48,634 nucleotides of DNA from a virus. Positions 21,232 to 29,880 of this stretch are shown one piece after another. The position numbers were made by a program, and so were the translations under genes. Each line of letters opens with the position of its first letter. Within the stretch, counting starts at the first letter, position 1. Location of the stretch: IMG/VR virus record IMGVR_UViG_3300032893_000077, positions 1-48,634 of that record; one strand, 5' to 3'. The notes under the pieces were generated by a model. That model did no database searches. It saw only the letters and a list, made by a program, of their open reading frames with translations, and had not been told where the DNA came from.

Positions 21232-22292
21232 CAGCTCGTCGCCGCCACACCGTAGGTGCTGGCCGCACTGCCTGGGTTGTCTCCGAAGACATCCGCATTA
21301 GCAGTCGTCTGGAACTTGGTGAACGATACCGACGCGCCACCAGACAAGCAGTTATGGAGCATGATGACTCCACCAGGGGCGGTTGTCACAGCCAATGCCT
21401 GTGCGCAAATCGAGCCGCCCTGCGACGTGCCCGGGTTGAGCCACAGGGTATCGCGAAAGACCACGAAATCCTGAATCCCACCGGCGCCAATCGTCACCAG
21501 CGCAACCGTGGTCACACTCGCCGCCGTCGCGAAGGTGCATCGCTCGAACCAGTTGCGCGGGGTGTTGGTCTTGAGTTCGATTTCCGTCGAAGTTCCGCCA
21601 CGTTTGACCGTGGTCAGGCCAATGTAGCAATCGCGGAAAGTGTTCTCGCCGCCACCACCGGTTCCGGTTCCTGTGATGACCAGCGACCGGCAGGAGTTAT
21701 CTGCGGCCGCGGTTGCATGTCCACCACCGGAAATCTGGCAGTTCTCAAATACGTTGTACGAACCGGTCACGGACAGAGCCACCGCCGCTTTTGAAGCATC
21801 CGCCCCACCGTTGAAGATTTCGACGTTCTGGAAATAACAGCCACTTCCGCTGACGGTGATGAGCGGAGTAAACAGGTTGGTCGTCAGCCCATTCGTGATA
21901 CGAGCACGCTGCCCGCTCGACCCGGGAGCCGCAAGGCCAATCAGGTGGGTTTCAGACAGATTCCAGAGGAGTCCCGTACTTCCCGATGTGGGCGACCAGC
22001 TATTGCCGGTCGAGAACGACACTGCCGAGGAACCGCCCAGAACATAGATGATTTCGTTCTGGCCACCGGCACAGCGATAAAAAGCCGTGTCGAGATTCTT
22101 CAGGGGATACCGGGGACTGAGGCCGTCGTAGCTATCGGAGCCTTTGGAGGCACTGACAAACTGCACCCCCACGTAACCGTTCATCTGTGCCGCCGCCGAT
22201 GGAAATTGCCCCGTTGGTGCAACTCCCGGCCCCGGCAACATCGGAACTCCGTAACTCGCTACGCCATAAGGAAATCCAGTTGGTCTGCTCAT
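21231..22292 (-). CDS. Beta-helix capsid-decoration or fibre protein
   Basis: 353 aa, ATG after AAGGAGA. Residues from about 45 contain repeating short strands rich in Gly, Asn, Thr and Val (NLDTAFYRC, NVEIFNGG, NVFENCQISGGG), the coil pattern of a right-handed beta helix. No signal peptide. It directly follows the capsid-region genes, so it may decorate the head or act as a fibre rather than as an enzyme. Confidence 0.65.
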   Translation of the reverse strand: MSRPTGFPYGVASYGVPMLPGPGVAPTGQFPSAAAQMNGYVGVQFVSASKGSDSYDGLSPRYPLKNLDTAFYRCAGGQNEIIYVLGGSSAVSFSTGNSWSPTSGSTGLLWNLSETHLIGLAAPGSSGQRARITNGLTTNLFTPLITVSGSGCYFQNVEIFNGGADASKAAVALSVTGSYNVFENCQISGGGHATAAADNSCRSLVITGTGTGGGGENTFRDCYIGLTTVKRGGTSTEIELKTNTPRNWFERCTFATAASVTTVALVTIGAGGIQDFVVFRDTLWLNPGTSQGGSICAQALAVTTAPGGVIMLHNCLSGGASVSFTKFQTTANADVFGDNPGSAASTYGVAATS

Positions 22293-22353
22293 CTATTTCT
22301 CCTTGGAACAACGGACGACTTCACGCCGCTGCCCGTGGGAATCGCACCCACGC

Positions 22354-22974
22354 TTAACCTGCTACCCCTCGCGAGAGGTAGGTGATTGCGTTCATCAGAA
22401 TCTTGGGATCGTCCCGCAAGAAGCCGATCCCTCGATTGCATTGGTCACAAAGAACACCGCGATAGACCATCCGTTCATGGCAGTGGTCGATCTTCATCGG
22501 GCCTTCCTTACCACAGATTTCGCATGGTCCATTGAGTAATCGCGGATAGATTTCCTCGTACTTCTCCCGCGACAGATAGTGCTTGTGCGCACCATAACGC
22601 ATGAGTTTAAGAATCTGTTCCCTGCGCGGTCCCTCGCGTCGCTCTTGGTCGTATCGCTTGCGGTAATCCTTGTTGCGATGATGCCATTCTCGAACTCGCT
22701 GACGGTCGGGTTCCGGATTAGCGGCTCGTTTTTCGCGGCGACGCGGTTCGTATATTTCGCGGTAAAGGTCTTTATTGGCGTCATACCACGCCTTGCCCTT
22801 TTGCTTGTAGTATTCCTTGTTTGCCGCATACTTCGCTCGACTTCGAGCCCGCTCTTTTTCTAGATGTTGCGCACGCCATTCACGTAGATAAGCATGCTTG
22901 GCATCCATCAATTCCGGATCGTTCTTTAGTCTCTCCCACTCAGCTTTGTAGTCACGGTCAGTTCTTTTTTCCAT
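22354..22974 (-). CDS. Endonuclease VII-like HNH enzyme 1
   Basis: 206 aa. A Lys/Arg/Tyr-rich N-terminal region (about 1-130) with repeated helix motifs (YYKQKGKAWYDANKD) probably grips DNA. The C-terminal His-Me finger has CEIC, MKIDHCHE, RGVLCDQCNRGIG and DDPKIL, as in recombination endonuclease VII. It has its own leaderless-type promoter (22981-23009) and sits just downstream of the capsid gene, a classic homing location. Confidence 0.85.
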   Translation of the reverse strand: MEKRTDRDYKAEWERLKNDPELMDAKHAYLREWRAQHLEKERARSRAKYAANKEYYKQKGKAWYDANKDLYREIYEPRRREKRAANPEPDRQRVREWHHRNKDYRKRYDQERREGPRREQILKLMRYGAHKHYLSREKYEEIYPRLLNGPCEICGKEGPMKIDHCHERMVYRGVLCDQCNRGIGFLRDDPKILMNAITYLSRGVAG

Positions 22975-22980
22975 CCCCCA

Positions 22981-23009
22981 ATCATATTAACCTTGCCGGG
23001 GAATGTCAA
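22981..23009 (-). promoter_or_regulatory. Leaderless-type promoter of the endonuclease gene
   Basis: Reverse strand: TTGACA (23009-23004), 17-base spacer, TATGAT (22986-22981), six bases, ATG at 22974. This is an excellent sigma70 promoter, placed in the 39-base gap after the capsid gene. There is no usable ribosome site in the six remaining bases. Confidence 0.75.
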
Positions 23010-23013
23010 TGGG

Positions 23014-23922
23014 CTAAAATCCCAATGTACTGCCATATGCCCAGCGCCAGTCCCCCAGCCTCGTGGCGAACCTTTGATATACCGTGAAGTCAGCCGCCTC
23101 TATGAAGGGGTCGTCAAAGCTCCTGCTACGCGGGCGGTCGCGCCACATGAATTCGGCGTCTGACTGATCCATCGGCGCCAGCAGGAACCAGTCCTGAGTG
23201 CGGGTCAGGTAACGAATGATGCCCCAATCCAACCCATCGTTGAGTAGGGCGTTCATGTCGTTGTCGGCGGTCTGTGTCTTGCCTGAGGAACCGAGCAGTT
23301 CACGAGCCAGATAGCGGTTCGCCGGATTGATGCCCAGTCTGGTCGCTGCAACGTCCTGCGGGCGGCTACGGTCGTCGTTCAGGTTGTCGAAGTTGATCTG
23401 TCCTGCCTGAATGCCGGTCTGACTGAGTGCGATGTCAGGGGTGGGCCGGTTCACCTGTGTGGTGCCATCCAGGTCGGGATGCGGAGCGGCCGCGTTGGTG
23501 ATGAGCGGCACGTTGTCGTATCCGGTGTTCACGGAAAAGGCGTTGTTGAGCATGGAGAACGCCTGCACTTCCTGCCGGAGCCGGTTGGAGCGGCCCATGT
23601 CGCCCCACATCTCCCCCATCACACCGTATTTGTCGTCACGCCACATTTCCCATGTGACCGAGAACAACTGCCCGTAGGGAGTAGCGGTCACTTGGAAGGA
23701 CGACCCGATGATGGGCAAGTCCTGCGGGAACTGCTGGCCTTCCGGCTTGACGTACTGGATGCCCATTCCCGAAATCTTCTCGGAGATGTACGGGTTGGTA
23801 TCCATGTCAACGGCCTTGAACCACTCCGGCCAGAGACGTCTGTACTCTTTCCCGGTATTGACGAGGAAGGTTTGGAAGCGGGTACTCAGGAGGTCCGCGA
23901 ACGCAGACGTTACAGCAGGCAT
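23014..23922 (-). CDS. Major capsid protein (HK97-fold type)
   Basis: 302 aa. The N-terminal helix, the GMGIQYVKPEGQQFP segment, the aromatic WEMWRDDKYGVM spine-helix region and the NRYLARELLG P-domain-like part fit an HK97-fold capsid protein without a protease-cleaved delta domain. Two endonuclease genes flank it. Its ribosome site GGGAGT lies in the last codons of the upstream endonuclease. Confidence 0.85.
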   Translation of the reverse strand: MPAVTSAFADLLSTRFQTFLVNTGKEYRRLWPEWFKAVDMDTNPYISEKISGMGIQYVKPEGQQFPQDLPIIGSSFQVTATPYGQLFSVTWEMWRDDKYGVMGEMWGDMGRSNRLRQEVQAFSMLNNAFSVNTGYDNVPLITNAAAPHPDLDGTTQVNRPTPDIALSQTGIQAGQINFDNLNDDRSRPQDVAATRLGINPANRYLARELLGSSGKTQTADNDMNALLNDGLDWGIIRYLTRTQDWFLLAPMDQSDAEFMWRDRPRSRSFDDPFIEAADFTVYQRFATRLGDWRWAYGSTLGF

Positions 23923-23925
23923 ATT

Positions 23926-24504
23926 CTAACTCCCATCGAGATATTTAATTGCTGCCGCGAGTAACTCTGTGTTATCGCGGAAATGACCAATGCCGAAGTT
24001 GCAATGTCGGCACAATAAACCACGAAATTTACCAGTTGCGTGATTGTGGTCTGGATACATCTGTCCAGTGATTCCACAAATCTGGCATGGACCTGTCTTG
24101 AGACGCGCGTAAACGTCACGTGCTTGTTCGTCGGTGAGTCCGTAGTTATAACGCAAGCGGCTGTGTGGGTGCCGCTGCCGGTACTTTCGCGAATATTCTC
24201 GCTGATAGTTGGCAACGTGCTCGGGATGCGCCTCGCGCCATTTACGAGTTTGCTCGCGCGCGTTAGCACGTACCCACTCATCGCCTTTTTTAGCGCGCCA
24301 TCGTCGAAGATTCTCGCGATATACTTCGCGATTCTTTTTCTGATATGCAGCGCGCTGTTCTCTGCCACGACTGACTGCAGCTTTATATTTCTCAGGATTA
24401 GCTGCTCGCCATTTCTTGGCATATTCGCGATGGTATTTGCGCTTCCGTTCAAGTCTCTGTTCCGGAGTCTCGTTTACGTATTTCGGTTTTCTTCCTTTTG
24501 CCAT
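23926..24504 (-). CDS. Endonuclease VII-like HNH enzyme 2
   Basis: 192 aa. The first 110 residues are basic, Tyr/Trp-rich repeats (REYAKKWRAANPEKYKAA). The C-terminal catalytic part contains CQICG, YPDHNHATGKFRG and CRHCNFGIGHFRDN. It lies just upstream of the capsid gene. A perfect TATAAT six bases before the ATG predicts a leaderless transcript. Confidence 0.85.
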   Translation of the reverse strand: MAKGRKPKYVNETPEQRLERKRKYHREYAKKWRAANPEKYKAAVSRGREQRAAYQKKNREVYRENLRRWRAKKGDEWVRANAREQTRKWREAHPEHVANYQREYSRKYRQRHPHSRLRYNYGLTDEQARDVYARLKTGPCQICGITGQMYPDHNHATGKFRGLLCRHCNFGIGHFRDNTELLAAAIKYLDGS

Positions 24505-24510
24505 GTGACC

Positions 24511-24539
24511 ATTATAGTCAATGGCAAGTATGAAATCAC
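24511..24539 (-). promoter_or_regulatory. Promoter with perfect -10, leaderless type
   Basis: Reverse strand: TATAAT (24516-24511) followed by six bases and ATG 24504. The -35 at 17 bases is weak (GTGATT, 24539-24534). It probably serves the endonuclease gene and may add transcription of the capsid gene behind it. Confidence 0.6.
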
Positions 24540-24543
24540 GTCA

Positions 24544-25050
24544 TCAAGTCCAAATCGTTACGCTGGTCAGAATCCGTGCGTACACGGGACCGTTGATGGT
24601 GGAAGCCAGAGTCGGGTCGTAGCCCACGATCTGGAACACCGCGTTGCTGGTGCCGGTGCCGACGTAGTAGTTGCCCGAGGTGCTGTCCTCGAGAAGCTGA
24701 TACGTCCCTCCGACGTTGAAGTCGGTCGGCTTGCCCGTACCGAGCGCCGCCGTTCCCGAGGTGGTCGTAGTGTCGCAACTGACTGCGAAAACCACGCTGG
24801 CCAAGGGTACAACCGTCTGGATATTGGCAGTCGCTTCCGTGGTCGAGGTGCCGCTGGCGTTGGATAGCGCGATGCCGGCGATCGATGGAGTCAGCACGTT
24901 GGCGGTGATGATCAACTTGCCGCTCGAGAAGCTCAGCGGTGCGCCGATCTTGAAAGACTGGCTGGCGCCTTCCGGCCAGAGCTGCTGCGGCTGATCGCCC
25001 CAGCCCCCCATGATGTAGGCAACCTTTATCGGCTGAATGTTGCTTGCCAT
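24544..25050 (-). CDS. Head decoration / structural protein, 168 aa
   Basis: Beta-rich, Ser/Thr/Gly-rich protein with no charged helices after residue 40 (ANIQTVVPLASVVFAVSCDT, GTYQLLEDS, VFQIVGYDP). Position between scaffold and capsid genes fits a cement or decoration protein. The ATG is at 25050, one base before the stop of the upstream gene. Confidence 0.6.
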   Translation of the reverse strand: MASNIQPIKVAYIMGGWGDQPQQLWPEGASQSFKIGAPLSFSSGKLIITANVLTPSIAGIALSNASGTSTTEATANIQTVVPLASVVFAVSCDTTTTSGTAALGTGKPTDFNVGGTYQLLEDSTSGNYYVGTGTSNAVFQIVGYDPTLASTINGPVYARILTSVTIWT

Positions 25051-25887
25051 TTAGACTCTCCTGCCATAGGCACGCGCCGCCATTTCGGGCGTGTATGTTT
25101 GACCGTTGGGCATCTTGAGACTCCCGCGGCGGAAGTCTCCTTCCGTGGCGGGCGACGAATTGACCATGACTCCCGGATTGATTCCCACGGTGATGGTTTC
25201 CGACCGCAAAGAACCCGCGCCCACGTTGCGCTCGCGTTGCTGTACGAAATTGTCGGTGGGATCCGCGATGTTGTGCATCACGTTCATTCCCAATCTCTCG
25301 CGAGCGTATACGACGGCTCTGTCTTCGATGATTCCCTGGCGTTGCGCCTTTTCGCGATCCTCTGCCAGAGTCGCCTGATAGTCCTCTTCACGAATCTTGT
25401 GGAGAAAAACATCGCCTACTCCGCGGAGAGTAGTCCCCGACACGCCGTCGCCACCCTCGTATTCCGCGCCGGCGGGGTCTTTGCCTTGAACCGGCACGTA
25501 TCCCACGGACTTGGCGTCCGATAATTGCTGGCGGATATTCGCCTGCGCCTGACTCCCATGATTCATGGAGTTGGTCAGAAAGGCGTATCTGTAGCCGGGC
25601 TCCATGCCCTTGACGGGAATGCCGCTGGACTTGTCGCGCCGCCGGATATGGCGCTGAATTTCGTTGTCCTTGCGTTCCAGCTTGGAGCGGTCGATGCCTT
25701 CGATACCCTGCTTGTTTACGCGAGCCTCCATCTCCTGTTCGAGATGGTCCTTATTGATGGCCCTCAGTTCGTCGCGTTGAGCACCGGCAGGAAGGGCACG
25801 AGCATCAGCCGCCTGCTTGCGTTCCAATGCCTTGCGTGCGCGTCCTGCGGCCATTGCCGCAAGATGTTCGGGACTACGTTTAGACAT
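25051..25887 (-). CDS. Structural or scaffold-associated protein, 278 aa
   Basis: ATG 25887 follows AAGGAA, chosen over a TTG-type extension. The basic helical N-terminus (LAAMAAGRARKALERKQAAD) is followed by a mixed region with RRRDKSSGIPVKG. It overlaps the scaffold candidate by 8 bases. It could be a minor capsid or maturation factor; no catalytic motif is visible. Confidence 0.55.
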   Translation of the reverse strand: MSKRSPEHLAAMAAGRARKALERKQAADARALPAGAQRDELRAINKDHLEQEMEARVNKQGIEGIDRSKLERKDNEIQRHIRRRDKSSGIPVKGMEPGYRYAFLTNSMNHGSQAQANIRQQLSDAKSVGYVPVQGKDPAGAEYEGGDGVSGTTLRGVGDVFLHKIREEDYQATLAEDREKAQRQGIIEDRAVVYARERLGMNVMHNIADPTDNFVQQRERNVGAGSLRSETITVGINPGVMVNSSPATEGDFRRGSLKMPNGQTYTPEMAARAYGRRV

Positions 25888-26749
25888 AGGTTCCTTCTGC
25901 ATGGGACTTGAGGCAGCGTTGGCAGGACTTCATGCCGTGTGCGGTACATTGCCAGTCGGAATCAAGGCCGAATGTACCGGCTGTCTCTTCCTCAACCTTT
26001 TCGTTCTGTTTGCGAATCTCGACGAAAGTCTTGAAGTCGCGATACCCGAGCTTGCGCAACTCCTCATCATCCGACCGGCCACCCGTTTCCCGCTGCTTGA
26101 CGCGGAATTCGGATTTCCAGTCGCCCTTGAGGATCTGTTGTAGATTCTCGGGTTCCGGTTCCTGAATCTGTTGGGGACGGCGGCCTTCGGGAGTCAGCGA
26201 TTCCTCGGGCTCCCGCGCCTTGCGAATGGCTTCCTGACGCGCCTCTTCGATAAGGACATCGGCATTCTGTCCCTTAACGATCTGGAATGCCCTTTCATGC
26301 ATTTCGAGAGTCTCGACGGCACCGCTACTTTGCACGTAGCTATCGACCATCGCCTGAATGTCTTTCTTGAAGCGTTTATAGACGGGACCAAGCGTCTGCT
26401 CGGCCACGCTGCGGGCCATCGACCCAATGGCCGCTCCACCGCTCGTGGTTAGATTCGCGACCGCAAGATTGCGCTGCTGGTCATCGTAGGCGCGTTGCTG
26501 GCGGAGGAGGGCCGCTACCTTGCTCTTATTGCCTTCCACCATTGCGTCGGCAATTTCGTCCTCGCTGGGACGGGTTAATTGCGCAACGGGCTCTTGGCGA
26601 ACGGGCGCGGCGACAGGAGCAGGTTTGAATTGCTCCGTGATTTTGGGCATAGCCGCAGCGACACCGGCTGTGACACCGGCGGTGATGCGGTCTATCTGAG
26701 CTTGTTCAGCTTTTTGTTCGGGGGTGAGTTCTTTTGTCTCTTCGGACAC
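25880..26749 (-). CDS. Scaffolding protein candidate, 289 aa
   Basis: GTG start after AGAGG. Long, highly charged and helical (TPEQKAEQAQIDR, KKDIQAMVDSYVQ, EARQEAIRKAREPEE), typical of procapsid scaffolds and lying before the capsid gene. The last 30 residues add CTAHGMKSCQRCLKSH, a probable zinc knuckle that might bind capsid subunits or the portal. Confidence 0.6.
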   Translation of the reverse strand: MSEETKELTPEQKAEQAQIDRITAGVTAGVAAAMPKITEQFKPAPVAAPVRQEPVAQLTRPSEDEIADAMVEGNKSKVAALLRQQRAYDDQQRNLAVANLTTSGGAAIGSMARSVAEQTLGPVYKRFKKDIQAMVDSYVQSSGAVETLEMHERAFQIVKGQNADVLIEEARQEAIRKAREPEESLTPEGRRPQQIQEPEPENLQQILKGDWKSEFRVKQRETGGRSDDEELRKLGYRDFKTFVEIRKQNEKVEEETAGTFGLDSDWQCTAHGMKSCQRCLKSHAEGTYV

Positions 26750-26800
26750 GAGAAGCCTCTACATACGGGGGCCTCTCGCACTTCCCTTAGAGAAAGAATT

Positions 26801-27274
26801 CTACTTTACAGCAAAGAGCATTAACGGATGCTTGTACGCTTTGTCAATAGGGATGCGCACGTCCCGTAAATATTTGGCGGCCTTACGAAGCCACTTTGGA
26901 TTGTCACAAAACTGCCCCAGTCCGTGATTACATCGCTGACAGAGTAAACCCCTAACCTCGTCGGTCTTATGGTCGTGGTCGATGTAAAATCCTTGATGGC
27001 GTCCATCCATAACGAAACGCACTTCACAGATGGCGCAGCGATGACGTTGCTTAACAAGCAATTCCTCGACTTCCGCCCTGTCCAACCCGTATTCCCGTTG
27101 CCAGATCATCTGCCTGAAATATTCGGGATGGTTTGCTCTCCATTCGCGTTGCCATTGTCGATTTTTCTCACGACAGCAGGTTTTACACCATGATTGCAGC
27201 CGGTCCTTCGTCTGTTTATTCGGGCCGAATTCGGTCAAGGGTTGGACTTTCTTGCAGCGCGAGCACGGTTTCAT
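26801..27274 (-). CDS. Endonuclease VII-like HNH enzyme 3
   Basis: 157 aa. It has an N-terminal zinc ribbon (CSRCKK near 4-9, CKTCC near 30-34) and a basic Trp-rich linker. The catalytic His-Me finger follows: CAIC, FYIDHDHKTDEVRG, CQRCNHGLGQFCDN. The ATG 27274 overlaps the preceding stop (ATGA), so an upstream TTG at 27283 is rejected. Unlike the other two, it appears coupled to its neighbour rather than leaderless. Confidence 0.85.
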   Translation of the reverse strand: MKPCSRCKKVQPLTEFGPNKQTKDRLQSWCKTCCREKNRQWQREWRANHPEYFRQMIWQREYGLDRAEVEELLVKQRHRCAICEVRFVMDGRHQGFYIDHDHKTDEVRGLLCQRCNHGLGQFCDNPKWLRKAAKYLRDVRIPIDKAYKHPLMLFAVK

Positions 27275-27447
27275 GGCTGGCAATTCTTCTCGTTATGATT
27301 GTCAATAAGGGCCTGATATGCAGCGCCCCTTTTCCACTTGAACTTGCGAAACTGCTGGCGGGACGGATACACACCGGCCTTTTCACAGGCCGCGCGGAAT
27401 ACCGGATCCGTTTTTGCCCGTTCTCTGTTCGTCAACCTCGTCTCCAT
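27271..27447 (-). CDS. 58-aa basic protein
   Basis: Starts at ATG 27447 inside the preceding gene (65-base overlap in another frame) and ends at TGA overlapping the endonuclease start. The sequence is Arg/Lys/Gln-rich with FRAACEKAGVYPSRQQFRKFKWKRG, compatible with a small DNA-binding helix bundle. A natural amino-acid pattern and tight coupling support it. Confidence 0.55.
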   Translation of the reverse strand: METRLTNRERAKTDPVFRAACEKAGVYPSRQQFRKFKWKRGAAYQALIDNHNEKNCQP

Positions 27448-27649
27448 CCCGCAGCCTCGCTAATCGTTTGAGTTCAAATTTGAGCGTGTTTATGGCCCTA
27501 GCTTCGCCCTGTATGCGGTAGACCTCGGTGCCTTCCGCCCGGGCTAGCCGTTCCATTGCTTTTTGCCGTTCCTCATCCAACCACTTATTGATGCCAGTCA
27601 GCATGGATACATCGGCTTGAATGGCACGAATGAGTTTATCCGGACTCAT
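27383..27649 (-). CDS. 88-aa helical protein after the portal gene
   Basis: Charged, helical protein (KWLDEERQKAMERLARAEG). The ATG overlaps the portal stop. Its last 22 codons overlap the next gene. It could be a small portal-associated or head-completion factor; unknown. Confidence 0.55.
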   Translation of the reverse strand: MSPDKLIRAIQADVSMLTGINKWLDEERQKAMERLARAEGTEVYRIQGEARAINTLKFELKRLARLRDGDEVDEQRTGKNGSGIPRGL

Positions 27650-29499
27650 TGCTGCGCGCTCCCGTTCTGCTGCATGCCGCCCGTCATGCCCTGAATCAGT
27701 CCGTTCATCTGCCCCGGTATCTGCTCCATGCCAAGTTGAGCCATTACCGGCTGGATTTCATCAATGTCGATAGTGAGTTTCTTCACTTCGGCAATCTGAT
27801 CGAAGGTCTTTAGAAGCTTGTGCATGACCTTGTTTATCATTGCGGCAGCCTGATCGGCCACCTTATCCGCACCCGGGAACGGCGGATGAGCCTTGATAGG
27901 AGCCAATTGCTGAATCGCCTGAAAATAGAGGGGATACACCTGAGTCGCCAACTGCATGAGGTTCTGTCGGTCGGCCTCACGATTCACGGATACCGACGCC
28001 GCGGTTAACTGGACTTCTACCGACTCCACCAACGGGCGCTTCTGTTTGAGAAGCTGAATCACCAACTCCCCATCTTCGTCGCCCAGCACGTCCATAATTC
28101 CTTGCGTTACCCGCCTCTGGTTGGGACCGCCTTTTACCTGTTCCTGCAGACGGTAGATGCACTGCATCACGCAGTCGGCCAGACCATTTCTCATGTTGTC
28201 GAATTGAGGGGTGAACCTCGTATTCGACTGCTGCGACATCATCGCCATCGTGTTGGCGGGGGTACGTGAATTGTTCCTGATGGGCTGATTCAGGAGCTGA
28301 GTGCCGGTCCTCTCGCGGACCATCTGCATCAGCATGGTAAACGCTTGAATGGACGCGGGGTTTACATTGCCCATGTCCATCGTCTCTACGGCGCCATTAT
28401 CGTCTACTAGGAACTTGCCGGGATAGATTTCCTCGGCTTCCTGCATGGCGGAAGAAGGCCCTTTGAACACCTTCATGTTGGCGATCATGGCGTTCCAGAT
28501 GTGGTTGTTCCATAACTCCGTCGCCATGCGCTCGAATTGCTCCGACATCTGCATGGTGCCCATGCCCACCCACGTATGCGCTTGGTCCTGGTAGGCTTCC
28601 ATCACGAAGGGACGGCAATCGTAGCGGTTGAACATGCACTTCAGGATTCCCCCTGAACTCATGTTCCAGATGACCTCTAAATCGTATTCGCGACCGTCTC
28701 CGTCAAGGTCGAAATACAGAAACGTATCCGCGATCGCGACTTCTTCGTACTTCTCCCCCGAGATACCCGCTAAGCCTGCCGCTCTCAGGCGTGTATACCG
28801 AGGCGCGTTGGAATCTCCCCCGCTTCCGTATCCGCCACCTAAAGCATCGTCTATCGACCAGTTATTGAGTCGAGCTTTGAGATTCAGGTCGTTACGACCC
28901 ATCCAGAAACGGGCGGTGGCAAATCGAGCCGTCTGAATGTCCTTGGTGGAATTGGCGGGAATGATGAAATCTTCCAAGGGAAGGCAGTAAATCTTGGGGC
29001 CGAAAGTGGTGACTTCCTCGATGTCCGTCACTCTAACGGTTTTGGTAAAAGGCACATACCAAACCACGTTGCCTTTCTTCACCACGTCGGTCAGACCTTC
29101 TGTGGCACCGCCGCGAAAGTTCCACATCTTGCTCTTGACTTCTATGTCTACGAGCCTCTGAAGGGCGTCGGCGTGCTTCTCAAATTCTTCCTTGGTCGGC
29201 GCAATGGTCAGGATAGGTTCCGTCTGGAAGATGAGATTATTGGCTTGAGCAATGACCGCATCAGTGACCATCGCCCCTATGGTGACTTCGATTACTGGAG
29301 CCTCTTTGTAGGGCGTCCAGCGCGGATCGGCGGGCGATTGGCCGACATAGGAGTTGTCGCACCTTTGCCACATCTTCTCAACGCCGAATCTCTGGTCCAA
29401 GGCGTCACGATGAGAAGATTGGAGATGCGAGCGAAGCCGTGAGCGTTGCTCCGGCGTCAGGCTGATGGGTTTGCCGAGCCCGACTCCTACGGTACGCAC
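27646..29499 (-). CDS. Portal protein
   Basis: 617 aa, the DNA-entry ring of the head. The N-terminal block around FGVEKMWQRCDNSYVG, the central TDVVKKGNVVWYVPF and the long helical clip/wing region (MSEQFERMATELWNNHIWNAMIANMK) match podovirus portals, with a Gln/Met/Gly-rich C-terminal tail. GTG start, three bases after the preceding stop. It follows two small structural genes and precedes the scaffold and capsid group. Confidence 0.8.
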   Translation of the reverse strand: MRTVGVGLGKPISLTPEQRSRLRSHLQSSHRDALDQRFGVEKMWQRCDNSYVGQSPADPRWTPYKEAPVIEVTIGAMVTDAVIAQANNLIFQTEPILTIAPTKEEFEKHADALQRLVDIEVKSKMWNFRGGATEGLTDVVKKGNVVWYVPFTKTVRVTDIEEVTTFGPKIYCLPLEDFIIPANSTKDIQTARFATARFWMGRNDLNLKARLNNWSIDDALGGGYGSGGDSNAPRYTRLRAAGLAGISGEKYEEVAIADTFLYFDLDGDGREYDLEVIWNMSSGGILKCMFNRYDCRPFVMEAYQDQAHTWVGMGTMQMSEQFERMATELWNNHIWNAMIANMKVFKGPSSAMQEAEEIYPGKFLVDDNGAVETMDMGNVNPASIQAFTMLMQMVRERTGTQLLNQPIRNNSRTPANTMAMMSQQSNTRFTPQFDNMRNGLADCVMQCIYRLQEQVKGGPNQRRVTQGIMDVLGDEDGELVIQLLKQKRPLVESVEVQLTAASVSVNREADRQNLMQLATQVYPLYFQAIQQLAPIKAHPPFPGADKVADQAAAMINKVMHKLLKTFDQIAEVKKLTIDIDEIQPVMAQLGMEQIPGQMNGLIQGMTGGMQQNGSAQQ

Positions 29500-29502
29500 G
29501 GC

Positions 29503-29871
29503 TTAACTGTTCCCGTAAATGGCGATGGTGATATTGGCGGTCGTGGTAGACGAGGGATTGTTGTACTCGACCAGCGTGGAGGTGCTGAAGCTAATTCCCG
29601 CGAATAAAAGGGCACCCGCCGCATCAAGAGCGAATACATCGGAACCGCCGTTGAATTTGAGGTTGAGGGTCTGGTCGCAGGTCAGATACAGCCACGAAAT
29701 CGTGGTGATGTTCAGATTTACGGCATGGTAGGAAGTTGTGTTGCTATCCGCCGTAGCGGCGATGGTTACGACGCCAGTGGATTCAGGGTAAATCTGCCGG
29801 AATACCGCAGGCATATCCGGTAGAGGACTGCCATCCTGCTCGAAGTTGAGGGTAGAGCGGATTTCCGGCAC
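29503..29871 (-). CDS. Beta-rich structural protein, 122 aa
   Basis: After a short polar N-terminus the protein is Thr/Ser/Asn-rich with alternating hydrophobics (VVTIAATADSNTTSYH, LLFAGISFSTSTLVEY), the look of a beta-sandwich decoration or fibre-tip protein. It lies just before the portal gene. Specific role unknown. Confidence 0.6.
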   Translation of the reverse strand: MPEIRSTLNFEQDGSPLPDMPAVFRQIYPESTGVVTIAATADSNTTSYHAVNLNITTISWLYLTCDQTLNLKFNGGSDVFALDAAGALLFAGISFSTSTLVEYNNPSSTTTANITIAIYGNS

Positions 29872-29880
29872 ATTCTGACC

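Noticed and set aside
24040-24867. 275-codon rightward frame
   Set aside because: Antisense to the endonuclease and decoration genes; composition shifts sharply at their boundary.
26801-27283. TTG start for the third endonuclease VII gene
   Set aside because: The ATG nine bases downstream overlaps the preceding stop as ATGA, the rule in this genome.
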